64,000 bases of DNA from JANQGH01 sp039177555. Lineage in GTDB: Bacteria; Pseudomonadota; Alphaproteobacteria; DSM-16000; Inquilinaceae. The notes below the pieces were generated by a model that saw only the letters and a list, made by a program, of their open reading frames with translations, made no database searches and was not told the origin of the DNA. A program made the translations under genes and the position numbers. Location of the stretch: the NCBI GenBank assembly GCA_039177555.1, contig JBCDFV010000007.1, forward strand, positions 1 to 64,000, in the 5' to 3' direction. This document shows, one piece after another, positions 23,951-34,096 of the stretch (position 1 is the stretch's first letter; each line of letters begins with the position of its first letter).

Positions 23951-24667
23951 TCAGGCCAGCGCCGCCTTCTGGGCGTCGACCAGTTCGGCGATGCCCTTTT
24001 CCGCCAGGCCCATCAAGGCGTCGAACTGGCTACGGCTGAACGGTTCCTGCTCCGCCGTGCCCTGCACCTCGACGATGCCGCCCGCACCGGTCAACACGAA
24101 GTTGGCATCGGCCTGGGCGGCGGAATCCTCCGCATAGTCGAGGTCGAGCACCGCGTGGCCCTGGTAGAGCCCGCAGGAAATGGCGGCGACATGGTCGGTC
24201 AGCGGCCAGTTCTTCAGGGCCCGGATCTCGCGCAGATGCTTGCAGGCGAGGGCCAGCGCGACGAAACCGCCGGTGATGGCGGCGGTGCGCGTGCCGCCAT
24301 CGGCCTGCACGACATCGCAATCCACCTTGATCTGCATCTCGCCGAGAGCGGTCAGATCGGTAACCGCGCGCAGCGATCGGCCGATCAGGCGTTGGATTTC
24401 CTGGGTGCGGCCGGACTGCTTGCCGCGCGCCGCCTCGCGGTCCGTGCGCTGGTCGGTGGCGCGCGGCAGCATGCCGTATTCCGCCGTGACCCAGCCGCGC
24501 CCGGCGCCGCGCAGCCAGGGCGGCACACGTTCTTCCACCGAGGCCGTGCACAGCACATGGGTGTCGCCGAATCGGGTCAGGCACGACCCCTCGGCATACT
24601 TGTTCACCCCGATTTCAAGCGAAACCGGGCGCAACTGATCGTGCGCGCGGCCGGATGGGCGCGTCAT
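23951..24667 (-). CDS. rph: Ribonuclease PH
   Basis: Phosphorolytic 3'-5' exoribonuclease that trims tRNA 3' ends and degrades structured RNA. The start MTRPSGRAHDQLRPVSLEIG and the motifs LCTASVEERVPPWL, GWVTAEYGMLPRATDQRTDREA and KVDCDVVQADGGTRTAAITG are characteristic. Length is 238 residues. ATG 24667 is preceded by GGAGA; a TTG four codons upstream is in frame. It is divergent from hrcA over 150 bp, a conserved alphaproteobacterial arrangement. Confidence 0.97.
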   Translation of the reverse strand: MTRPSGRAHDQLRPVSLEIGVNKYAEGSCLTRFGDTHVLCTASVEERVPPWLRGAGRGWVTAEYGMLPRATDQRTDREAARGKQSGRTQEIQRLIGRSLRAVTDLTALGEMQIKVDCDVVQADGGTRTAAITGGFVALALACKHLREIRALKNWPLTDHVAAISCGLYQGHAVLDLDYAEDSAAQADANFVLTGAGGIVEVQGTAEQEPFSRSQFDALMGLAEKGIAELVDAQKAALA

Positions 24668-24696
24668 GGCGGTCTCCAAAAATGGCTCTTAAGGTT

Positions 24697-24725
24697 TTGC
24701 AACGGTTTGGCGGCGCACGCTATCC
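24697..24725 (+). promoter_or_regulatory. Predicted promoter of hrcA-grpE
   Basis: TTGCAA (24697-24702), a 17-bp spacer and CTATCC (24720-24725) face hrcA. Both boxes are imperfect, and the TTG...CTAT pattern would also fit a heat-shock sigma-32 site. No CIRCE inverted repeat is visible in this region. Confidence 0.35.
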
Positions 24726-24820
24726 TGACACGGTGATCGGGTCCAGGCCGGATCGGCGCTATTTGGCGTGCCGTTGATCGGTCGGGCGATGATCCCCAAG
24801 TTCTGGGGCCAGGAGAAGAC

Positions 24821-25920
<1,100 letters not shown>

Positions 25921-25924
<4 letters not shown>

Positions 25925-26538
25925 CCGAGAACGATCCCAAGACCAACAAGACCGAGACGCCGGAGGCCGATCCGGCGCCGGACGCGCAATCGCCGTTCGA
26001 AGACCTGCAGGACGGGCTTGAAGAGGCGGCGGAACCGTCCGTCGAGGACGACCTGCGCGCCGCGTTGGCGGAAAATGAGAAGCTGCGCGATCAGCTGCTG
26101 CGCACCTTGGCCGACGCGGAAAACACCCGCCGACGGGCCGAGCGCGATCGCGAAGAGGCGACGAAGTACGGCATTTCCAAGTTCGCCAAGGATCTGCTGA
26201 CCGTCGCGGACAATCTGCGCCGCGCGCTGGAGGCGGTGGCCCAGACCGCCGACGCCGCCGATGCCTTGAAGGCCCTGGCCGAGGGCGTGGCCGCGACCGA
26301 GCGCGAGATGCTCGCCGTGTTCGAGCGCAACGGCATGGAAAAGATCGACCCGGCCGACGAGCCGTTCGACCCGAACGTTCATCAGGCGATGTTCGAAATG
26401 CCGGGTACCGACAAGCCGGCCGGCACGGTCGTCCAGGTCATGGCGCCGGGCTATCAGCTGCATGGAAGGCTGTTGCGGCCGGCGATGGTCGGCGTTGCCA
26501 AGGGCGAGGTCGACAAGCAGGCGGCGAACGAAGGCTAA
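25921..26538 (+). CDS. grpE: Nucleotide exchange factor GrpE
   Basis: Releases ADP from DnaK. It has an acidic disordered N-terminus, a long coiled coil (residues about 40-105, including ENEKLRDQLLRTLADAENTRRRAERDREEATKYGISKFAKDLL) and the C-terminal beta domain ending RPAMVGVAKG. The motif NPNVHQAMFE-like NVHQAMFEMP is present. ATG 25921 overlaps the hrcA stop as ATGA. At 205 residues it is normal. Its stop overlaps the convergent methyltransferase stop by 4 bp. Its partner dnaK-dnaJ is about 24 kb upstream in the window. Confidence 0.97.
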
Positions 26539-27161
26539 GCCTGAGGCGTCTCCGCCGCCGGCATTGCCGTATAGAGATAGACGCTAGCCGGCGGCACGTT
26601 GCGGGGCACCTTCTCCGCCCTGACGGCGGTTAGCGCAAGCGCATCGAGCACGGATTGGCGCACCGGCGATTTCGGGCCGTAGGTGAACTGGACGAAAACG
26701 CCGTCATCGCCCATAGCCTTGAACGCGCCGCCCATGATGGCGGTTTGGATCTCGTCGTTCATGGTCAGGATCGGCAGTCCGGAAACCACGGCCTTGACCG
26801 GATTGGCGCCGGCATCCCTAGCGATCTGATGGATGTCGCGGGCATCGCCCAACACAACCCTGCTGGACGGAAACCGCCTGGTCAGCAGATCGAAAAGGGT
26901 TTTCTCCCGCTCGATGATGACAAGATTGTCGGCCGGCAAGCCGGCATTGATCATTGCGGATGTGAAGACGCCTGTGCCGCCGCCCAGTTCGACGACGCTG
27001 CCGGGCTTGTCCATCGGCACGCCGCGCACCATTGCCGCGGCCAAGTGCTTGCCCGATGGCGTGATGTTGGCGATCCGCATCGGCCGACGCAGCCACAACA
27101 GGAAGAACAGCAGCCGGTCGAGAAACGGACGGGTTTTTGGCGGCGAGTTGGGATCAGACAT
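26535..27161 (-). CDS. PmtA-like phospholipid N-methyltransferase
   Basis: A class I SAM methyltransferase of 208 residues. The segment WLRRPMRIANITPSGKHLAAAM precedes VVELGGGTGVFT (motif I), and NPVKAVVSGLPILTM is the VSGLP-type motif. This pattern (ITPSG...LA..M followed by VVELGxGTG and SGLP) is that of bacterial phosphatidylethanolamine N-methyltransferases of the PmtA kind, related to rRNA dimethylases. A role in making phosphatidylcholine or monomethyl-PE is therefore likely but not proven. It is convergent with grpE, with overlapping stops, and downstream of the MFS gene across two tandem hairpins. Confidence 0.8.
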   Translation of the reverse strand: MSDPNSPPKTRPFLDRLLFFLLWLRRPMRIANITPSGKHLAAAMVRGVPMDKPGSVVELGGGTGVFTSAMINAGLPADNLVIIEREKTLFDLLTRRFPSSRVVLGDARDIHQIARDAGANPVKAVVSGLPILTMNDEIQTAIMGGAFKAMGDDGVFVQFTYGPKSPVRQSVLDALALTAVRAEKVPRNVPPASVYLYTAMPAAETPQA

Positions 27162-27182
27162 AAACGACCGGGGTGAAACGCG

Positions 27183-27226
27183 GCCTGCTTCTTAGCAGGC
27201 GCCGGCCGGGGTGAGAAGGCCGGCGC
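27183..27226. other. Two adjoining perfect hairpins after the MFS gene
   Basis: GCGCCGGCC (27199-27207) and GGCCGGCGC (27218-27226) form a 9-bp stem. GCCTGCT (27183-27189) and AGCAGGC (27194-27200) form a 7-bp stem with a 4-nt loop. They share two bases and fill most of the gap between the MFS stop and the PmtA-like gene. No T-run follows on either strand, so they are likely stability, processing or Rho-related structures. Confidence 0.5.
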
Positions 27227-28509
27227 TATCTTTGGGAAGGTGCCCTCACGGTCAGCAGCAGCAGGGTGCCCAGGATGAAGAGGGCCAGGATGACCGTCAT
27301 ACCGATGCGCTGGCTGTCGAAGGCGTCCGTCACGGTGGCGAACAGCAGCGGGCCGACAAAGGCGATCGATTTGCCGGTGAGCGCGTAGAGGCCAAACATC
27401 TTCGTCACTTCTTCCTCCGGTGCCAGCCGGGCCAGCAACGATCGACTGGCGGCTTGGGCCGGCCCCACGAACAGGCCCAGGCACAGGGCGAGCGCGATAA
27501 ACACGCTCATAGTGTCGACGATCAGCAGCGCCGCACCGAAACCCATCAGGCCGCAGAGCGCCGCCAGAATCGTCGTCTTCGAGCCGACGCGGTCGTCGAT
27601 GAAGCCGAAGAGGGCGGCGCCGATGCCGGCGGTGACGTTAAGCCCGATGGCGAAGATCAGGACCTCTTCTAACGTCATCCCGATGGTGCCGGCGGCATAG
27701 AGGCCGCCGACCGCGAACAGGGTCGACAGCCCGTCGCGGTAGAGCGCGCTGGCGATCAGAAAGCGCAGGATCGAGCCGCGATGGCGCAGGCTGCGGATCG
27801 TCGTCACCAGGTCGTGCAGGCCACCGCGGATGGCCTTGCCGAAGGCCATGGTCCGCGCCGGCCTGTCGGGCGTTCTGAGGAACAGGGGCAGCGCGAACAG
27901 CCCGAACCACAGGGCCACCATCGGCCCGGTCGCGCGCACGTTTGCGGCATCCTCGGTCGGCAGGCCTAAGAGGCCGGGCGCGCCCGGCAGGCCGACGAGC
28001 AGGAACAGGACCACGGCCAGACTGGCCAGCCCGCCCATATAGCCCATGCCCCAGGACCAGCCCGAGACACGGCCGATCATCCCCGGCGGTGCGACGTCCG
28101 GCAGCATGGCGTTGTAAAACACGCCGGCAAGCTCGAACGCGACGCTGGCGATGACGACCAGGATCAGCGTGTAGGTGATGTAGCTTGTGTTCGGCTCGGC
28201 AAACCACAGCAATGCGGTCGGCAGGATGGTCAGCAGGACCAGGGCCGCCAGCCAGGGCTTGCGCCGGCCCAGCCGGTCGGCGAGCGAGCCCAGGATCGGT
28301 GCCAGAACGGCAACGATGATGCCGGAAACACCGATGGCGAAGCCCCAGGCGGCCGTGCCCCTGGTGACGTCGCCATAGATGCCTTCCATGAAGTAGACAC
28401 TGAAGACGAACGTGCCGATGACGGTATTGAAGGACGAACTGGCCCAGTCATAGACCGCCCACGAGAAAACCCCGCCGACCCCGGCAGGCCGGGCGGCTTG
28501 GCCCGTCAT
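27226..28509 (-). CDS. MFS transporter, UMF1 (Atg22-like) family
   Basis: A 427-residue integral membrane protein with about 12 hydrophobic helices. The N-terminal GVFSWAVYDWASSSFNTVIGTFVFSVYF is diagnostic for the UMF1/Atg22 branch of the major facilitator superfamily. Eukaryotic Atg22 members export amino acids from vacuoles; bacterial substrates are unknown. The loop GSLADRLGRRKPW is the MFS motif A. It is in the same direction as the PmtA-like gene, separated from it by tandem hairpins. Confidence 0.88.
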   Translation of the reverse strand: MTGQAARPAGVGGVFSWAVYDWASSSFNTVIGTFVFSVYFMEGIYGDVTRGTAAWGFAIGVSGIIVAVLAPILGSLADRLGRRKPWLAALVLLTILPTALLWFAEPNTSYITYTLILVVIASVAFELAGVFYNAMLPDVAPPGMIGRVSGWSWGMGYMGGLASLAVVLFLLVGLPGAPGLLGLPTEDAANVRATGPMVALWFGLFALPLFLRTPDRPARTMAFGKAIRGGLHDLVTTIRSLRHRGSILRFLIASALYRDGLSTLFAVGGLYAAGTIGMTLEEVLIFAIGLNVTAGIGAALFGFIDDRVGSKTTILAALCGLMGFGAALLIVDTMSVFIALALCLGLFVGPAQAASRSLLARLAPEEEVTKMFGLYALTGKSIAFVGPLLFATVTDAFDSQRIGMTVILALFILGTLLLLTVRAPSQR

Positions 28510-28540
28510 CGCTGTGCCGACTTGGTGCCGGGCGCCGGTC

Positions 28541-28981
28541 TTACGGTAACGGTGTCAGGCCGGCGGGCGTGGCCGCGAAGGTCAGGACCATCGGGCCGTT
28601 GGCCGTGTTGGTCTCGACCGTCAACGTGTTTTCCAGATAACCGGTGATTTCCGAGCCGCGACCCGGCAGATCGATGCGCGCGACCGGTTGAAACCCACCC
28701 GGGCCGCCGACGAAATAGGCCAGATACTCGCCCACGGGCAGGCCGAATTCCCCGACCAGCGCATAGATGGCGAACATGTCGTCATAGCCGTTGTCGGTCA
28801 GGTCAACGGTCTGGGCCGTCACGCCGTAATTGGTGGTGCCCGTCTGGGCCGCGTGCGCCATGGCGTAGGTCGAGGCGACCACGATCGGACTGTTCAGCCT
28901 TTGGGCCGAAGCCGGTGCTAAGGAGAAGGCCGCCAGGACCAGGATGGCGACCAGCATGCGTAAACTTTGCGTCATGTTCAT
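28541..28981 (-). CDS. Hypothetical secreted protein
   Basis: A 146-residue protein with a Sec signal peptide (hydrophobic LVAILVLAAFSLA, probable cleavage after ASAQ near residue 27). The mature part is rich in small and beta-forming residues, with DLTDNGYDDMFAIYALVGEFGLPVGEYLAYFVG followed by PVARIDLPGRGSEI. I recognise no family. It has no cysteines in the mature part and no membrane anchor, so it is probably periplasmic or exported. The upstream gene on this strand is NAD-GDH, whose stop lies only about 40 bp away. Confidence 0.65.
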   Translation of the reverse strand: MNMTQSLRMLVAILVLAAFSLAPASAQRLNSPIVVASTYAMAHAAQTGTTNYGVTAQTVDLTDNGYDDMFAIYALVGEFGLPVGEYLAYFVGGPGGFQPVARIDLPGRGSEITGYLENTLTVETNTANGPMVLTFAATPAGLTPLP

Positions 28982-29024
28982 CTCCTCGTATTCACCTTCG
29001 CCGCCGTCGCACGATCGGGGGCGC

Positions 29025-32000
29025 CTAACCGCCCGTCAGACCGCGCAGGCGCCTGTTGGCGACAGCCAGCATCGATACATCAACATGATCCATTGCCCGC
29101 AATTCGGCAATCAGTTGATCGATGCGGTCGATCGGCGCACGCCGTCTTTTCAGCCAGCCGGTGACCTTGCCGTCGGCCTTGGCGGACTTGCGGCCGTCGC
29201 TCAGCGCGGCCACCGTCAAATCGGCCTGCAGGGCATAGAGATCGTCGATGATCGCGGCCGTGGCCTGTTTCTGCCAATGGTTGCCCAGCGGCATGCGCGT
29301 CGCGCTGTCGCGCAGCCAGGACAGGCCCAGCCGATCGCCCAGCTTGAAGTAAGCCGGCGCCACCGATTTCACCGGCACCTCGATGGTATCGGCGATGCGG
29401 ATCAAGTCCAGGCCGGCGGCCATGACGTTCAACGAGGCCACGGTCTTGGCCAGCACCTTGGGCACGCCCCGTTCGGTATAGGTCGCGACCCGGTCCTTCA
29501 AGACGGCACGCGCGCGGTCATGGATCAAGGCATCCTGGTGCTCCCTCAACAGGGCGACGCCGGGCTTGAAATGCTCAACCTGGCGGCCGACCACGAGATC
29601 ATGGCCGACATGGCGCAGAACCCAGGCCGTGGCGCGTTCGATCAGGCGCCGGCTGGCCAGCACCATGCGGGTCTGGGTTTCGGCGTCGACCTTGTTGTCC
29701 AAAGCCTCGATCTGTTGCCATAGCTGGCGCAGGTCAAAGCTGTCGCGCACGATCAGATAGGCGCGGGCGATGTCGGCCGAGCCCATGCCGGTGCCGTCGC
29801 TGGTTTCCGACACGAAGGTCGGCCCGGTTCGATTGACGATCGAGTTGGTGATCGAGGTGGCGATCAGATCCCGGCGCAGGCGGTGGGTTTCGATCACCGG
29901 CCGGTAAGTCTCGCGCAGGGGTTCGGGGAAATAAGCCACCAGGTCCTGGACCAGCCCGTCATCATCGGGCAACGAGCTTTCGATGATGTCGTCGTAAACC
30001 GAAATCTTGGCATAGGACAGCAGCACGGCCAGTTCCGGCCGGGTCAGGCCCTGGCGGCGGCCCAGCCGCTCCGTCAGGACGTCGTCGCTGGGCAACAGCT
30101 CGACCTCGCGGTTCAGCCGGCCTTGCTTTTCCAAGGCGCGCATCAGCCTTGCATGCTGATCCAACAGCTCCGGCGCCTCGGCCGTGACCATGGTCAGGGC
30201 CTGGGTCTGCAGGTAATTGTCGCGCAGGACCAGGCTGGCGACCTCATCGGTCATCGATTCGAGAAGCTGGTTGCGCTGCTTGGCGGTCATGTCGCCGTTC
30301 GCGACCACACGGCCCAGCAGGATCTTGATGTTCACCTCATGGTCGGAACAGTCAACGCCGGCGGAGTTGTCGATGAAATCGGTGTTCAACTTGACGCCTT
30401 GATGGGCCGCCTCGATGCGGCCAAGCTGCGTGACGCCCAGGTTCGCGCCCTCGCCGATCACCCGGGCCCGCAACTGATCGCCGTTGATCCGCAACGTGTC
30501 GTTGGCCTTGTCGCCGACCTCGCCATGGCTCTCGCTGGTCGCCTTGACATAGGTGCCGATGCCGCCGAACCACATCAGATCGATCGGCGCTTGCAACAGG
30601 CCGTGCAGGAACTCGTTGGGTGTCATGTGGTCCTGGTCGATGGCAAAGACGTCGCGCATCTCCGCCGTCAGGGCGATGGACTTGGCCTTGCGATCGAACA
30701 CGCCGCCGCCCTTGGAGATCAGCTTGGCGTCATACTGGTCCCAGGACCCGCGCCCCAGTTCGAACAGCCGCTTGCGCTCGGCAAAGCTCTTCGCCGGGTC
30801 CGGGTTCGGGTCGACGAAGATGTGCAGATGGTTGAAGGCCGCGCGCAGCCTGATTTGGTTGGACAGCAGCATGCCGTTGCCGAAAACATCCCCGGACATG
30901 TCGCCGACGCCGATGACGGTGAAGGGATGCGCCTGGGTGTTCAGCCCCAATTCGCGGAAATGGCGCTTGACCGATTCCCATGCGCCGCGGGCCGTGATGC
31001 CCATCTTCTTGTGGTCGTAACCCTCAGACCCGCCCGACGCAAAGGCATCGTCCAGCCAGAAGCCGTAATCGCCCGAGATCCCGTTGGCGATGTCTGAGAA
31101 GGTGGCCGTGCCCTTGTCCGCGGCGACCACCAGGTAGGGGTCGTCGTCATCGCGGCGGATCACGGATGCAGGATGGATGATGGCATCGCCGTCCAGATTG
31201 TCGGTGATGTCCAAGAGGCCGCGCATCAGGGTCTTGTAGGCCTCGATCCCCTCCGCCTGCAGGGCTTCGCGTCCGGCGGCGGCCGGCGGCGGGCGCTTGA
31301 CCACAAACCCGCCCTTCGAGCCTACGGGCACGATGACGGCGTTCTTGACCATCTGGGCCTTCATCAGGCCCAGAATCTCGGTTCTAAAATCCTCGCGCCG
31401 GTCGGACCAGCGGATGCCGCCTCGCGCAACCTTGCCGCCGCGCAGATGGACCCCTTCCATGCGCGCGGAGTAGACGAAGACCTCCACCATCGGCCGGGGC
31501 AGCGGCAGGCCCTCGATCTGCTGGCTGTCCAGCTTGAACGAGATGTACGATTTGACGCTGCCATCCTCGGCGGGCTGGTAGAAATTGGTTCTCAGCGTCG
31601 CCTGCACCAGATTGACGAAGCGCCGCAAGATCCGGTCTTCGTCCAGGTTCGAGACGTCATCCAGCATGCGGTTGAACCGGTCGACGATCTGTTCGGCCTT
31701 GGCCGTGCGGTCGGTCTCGTCAGGATCGAACTCGGTCTCGAACAGTTGGACGATCAGTCGGGTCGCGTCGGGATGGGCGGCCAGCGTGTCTTCAAGGGCC
31801 GACTGGCTGAACTGGATCTGCGCCTGTCGGAGGTACTTGCCATAGGCGCGCAGAAGCATCACCTGCCGGCCGGTCAGCTCGGCGCCGATGACCAGGCGGT
31901 TGAAACCGTCATCCTCCAGGTCGCCCCGCCAGACACGCAGCAACGCGTCCTGAAACGACGTCTTGATCGGGGCGATGTCGATGGATGTCGCATCCGCCGT

Positions 32001-33869
32001 TTCCATGATGAAATCATGGATCCAGACCGAGTCCCCCAGGTCGTGCAGCGCGACCTTGTAGGGATTCTCGGCGATCACCTTCAAACCCATATTCTCCAGG
32101 ATCGGCAGGACATCTGACAGGGGAATGGGTTGGCCCTTGTGATAGAGCTTCAGGCGTACCTGATGGTCGCCGGCCTCGATTGGACGGTAGAGATTCAGGC
32201 ACAAAGAATCGTGGTCGACGACGGTCTCGATCCGGTCGATGTCGAAGATCGATGCCTGGGCAATCGTGTTTTCCTGATAGGCGACCGGGAACGCCTCGCG
32301 GTAGCGGCGCGTGAGGACCAATCCCCTCTCCTCGCCCTTGGCGTCGACCAGCGCGTCTTGAAGATGGTCGGCCCATCGGCGCGCCGCGTCGACCAGCGCG
32401 CGTTCGATCTCGCCCGTGTCGTAATCGGGCAGTTCTCTGGGGTTGGTCTTGATCAGGAATTGAACGCGCGCGTGAACCCCTTCGGATAGCTGGGTGAAGA
32501 AGGCCAGCGTGGTGCCGCTGAACGATTTCTCCAGGATCGCCTGGATGCGGCGCCGCAAATCCGTGTCGTAATGGTCGCGGGGCACATAGACCAGGCAGGA
32601 CATGAACCGGTTGAACGGGTCCTTGCGGACGAACAGGGCCGTGCGTTGGCGTTCCTGCAGGGCCAGGATGCCCAGCGCGATCTTCAGCAGTTCCTCATCG
32701 CTGATCTGAAACAGCTCGTCGCGGGGATAGGTGTCGAGAATGTTGGTCAGCGCCTTGCCGTCATGGCCGCTGGGGTTGATCCGCGCCAGTTGCAGGCAGC
32801 GCGCCACCTTCTGCCGCAGATAGGGGATATCGCGGGCGCTACGATTGTAGGCGACGGAGGTGAACAGGCCGGCGAAGACCCGCTCGCCGGCCACCCGGCC
32901 GCTTTCATCGAACAGGCGCAGCACGATGACGTCCATCTGGACCGATCGGTGGACGGTCGACTTCATGCTGGCCTTGTTGACCATCAGCAGGTGGTGTTCG
33001 CGCATGTAGGTGACGATTTCGTCGGGCAGCACCGTCATGTCATGGCGCAGGCCCTCGAAGATCTTGACCTTCGGGTCACGCAGAATGCCGAGGCCGCTTT
33101 GCGGCTCGACATGGATGCCGAGCCCCTGGTCGGTTTCCTCAAGACGATAGGTTCTGGCGCCCAGGAAGGTGAAATGGTCGTCCTCCAGCCATTTCAGGAA
33201 CTCGATGACCTCTTCGACATTCTCGTCTGCCACCGGCGGGGGGCTGGCGGAAAGGTCGGCGATGAACTGGCTGAGCGATTCCCGCATCGGCCGCCAGTCA
33301 TCGACGGCGGCGCGCACGTCCGCCAGCGTGGCGCAGAGGGTTCTATCGATCTCGGCCAGCCGGTCGGGATGGGTTTCCTCGTCGACCTCGATATGCATGA
33401 AGCTCTCAGTCAGGCCGTCGCCCTTCTCATGGTCGATGGAACTGACATCCGTGACGCTGCCCGACGGGTCGCGATTGACCCGCACCACCGGATGAATGAC
33501 CAGATGCACCGAGTATCCCAGCGTGTTCAGCGCGCTGGTGACCGAGTCGACCAGAAACGGCATATCGTCGTTGACGATCTCGATCACCGTGTGGCCGGTG
33601 TGCCAGCCATTGGCCTCGTAAGTCGGGTTGAACACACGAACCTTGGCTTCGCCGGCTAAGCGTTTCTTGCCGAAATGCCACAGCCCGAGGGCGGCGCCAT
33701 AAAGATCGTCGATCTCGCGGTTGTGGAGATCGTCGACCGGAACATGCCGATAGAACTCGCGGGCGAAGCAGTCGGCCGTCGTTGCCGCCTTCTTGCCAAG
33801 CTTTTGGGCGATCTTGTCGCCGATCTTGTCGATGATCTCGACTTTGTAGGGGTCGATCCAGCCTGTCAT
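29025..33869 (-). CDS. gdhB: NAD-specific glutamate dehydrogenase (large, 180-kDa type)
   Basis: Oxidative deamination of glutamate to 2-oxoglutarate with NAD+. The roughly 1614-residue protein has the long N-terminal extension typical of this class and a central catalytic domain around GGKVARGGIRWSDRREDFRTEILGLM and NAVIVPVGSKGGFVV. A further conserved block is GDMSGDVFGNGML, followed by HIFVDPNPDP. The C-terminal helical extension completes it. I chose ATG 33869 (MTGWIDPYKVE), preceded by GGAGG-like sequence, over the 19-residue longer frame. It is monocistronic in appearance. Confidence 0.96.
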   Translation of the reverse strand: MTGWIDPYKVEIIDKIGDKIAQKLGKKAATTADCFAREFYRHVPVDDLHNREIDDLYGAALGLWHFGKKRLAGEAKVRVFNPTYEANGWHTGHTVIEIVNDDMPFLVDSVTSALNTLGYSVHLVIHPVVRVNRDPSGSVTDVSSIDHEKGDGLTESFMHIEVDEETHPDRLAEIDRTLCATLADVRAAVDDWRPMRESLSQFIADLSASPPPVADENVEEVIEFLKWLEDDHFTFLGARTYRLEETDQGLGIHVEPQSGLGILRDPKVKIFEGLRHDMTVLPDEIVTYMREHHLLMVNKASMKSTVHRSVQMDVIVLRLFDESGRVAGERVFAGLFTSVAYNRSARDIPYLRQKVARCLQLARINPSGHDGKALTNILDTYPRDELFQISDEELLKIALGILALQERQRTALFVRKDPFNRFMSCLVYVPRDHYDTDLRRRIQAILEKSFSGTTLAFFTQLSEGVHARVQFLIKTNPRELPDYDTGEIERALVDAARRWADHLQDALVDAKGEERGLVLTRRYREAFPVAYQENTIAQASIFDIDRIETVVDHDSLCLNLYRPIEAGDHQVRLKLYHKGQPIPLSDVLPILENMGLKVIAENPYKVALHDLGDSVWIHDFIMETADATSIDIAPIKTSFQDALLRVWRGDLEDDGFNRLVIGAELTGRQVMLLRAYGKYLRQAQIQFSQSALEDTLAAHPDATRLIVQLFETEFDPDETDRTAKAEQIVDRFNRMLDDVSNLDEDRILRRFVNLVQATLRTNFYQPAEDGSVKSYISFKLDSQQIEGLPLPRPMVEVFVYSARMEGVHLRGGKVARGGIRWSDRREDFRTEILGLMKAQMVKNAVIVPVGSKGGFVVKRPPPAAAGREALQAEGIEAYKTLMRGLLDITDNLDGDAIIHPASVIRRDDDDPYLVVAADKGTATFSDIANGISGDYGFWLDDAFASGGSEGYDHKKMGITARGAWESVKRHFRELGLNTQAHPFTVIGVGDMSGDVFGNGMLLSNQIRLRAAFNHLHIFVDPNPDPAKSFAERKRLFELGRGSWDQYDAKLISKGGGVFDRKAKSIALTAEMRDVFAIDQDHMTPNEFLHGLLQAPIDLMWFGGIGTYVKATSESHGEVGDKANDTLRINGDQLRARVIGEGANLGVTQLGRIEAAHQGVKLNTDFIDNSAGVDCSDHEVNIKILLGRVVANGDMTAKQRNQLLESMTDEVASLVLRDNYLQTQALTMVTAEAPELLDQHARLMRALEKQGRLNREVELLPSDDVLTERLGRRQGLTRPELAVLLSYAKISVYDDIIESSLPDDDGLVQDLVAYFPEPLRETYRPVIETHRLRRDLIATSITNSIVNRTGPTFVSETSDGTGMGSADIARAYLIVRDSFDLRQLWQQIEALDNKVDAETQTRMVLASRRLIERATAWVLRHVGHDLVVGRQVEHFKPGVALLREHQDALIHDRARAVLKDRVATYTERGVPKVLAKTVASLNVMAAGLDLIRIADTIEVPVKSVAPAYFKLGDRLGLSWLRDSATRMPLGNHWQKQATAAIIDDLYALQADLTVAALSDGRKSAKADGKVTGWLKRRRAPIDRIDQLIAELRAMDHVDVSMLAVANRRLRGLTGG

Positions 33870-34096
33870 CGCGTTCGATCCTCCCTCGATGGTTGCGCCG
33901 CTTGCCGGCGTCCAACGGTATTTCACCTAGGCTAGCGCGGTTTTCCGCGACTGCCAAAACCTAGGTGTCGACCGGGTTCGGGGCAGTCGAGCGTAATTGA
34001 TGCCGGTCCGGTCGTTCGTCATTGGGGGTGTTCATGGTCAAGGTTCCGTCTAAACTCGCACAAACCAACGCGACACACCGTCAGACCGCTTGACCT

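Noticed and set aside
24668..24820. CIRCE element ahead of hrcA
   Set aside because: No TTAGCACTC/GAGTGCTAA-like repeat is present in the gap.
29883..33659. Several 300-400-codon plus-strand frames opposite NAD-glutamate dehydrogenase
   Set aside because: Antisense shadows of a conserved 1614-residue enzyme; compositionally biased translations.
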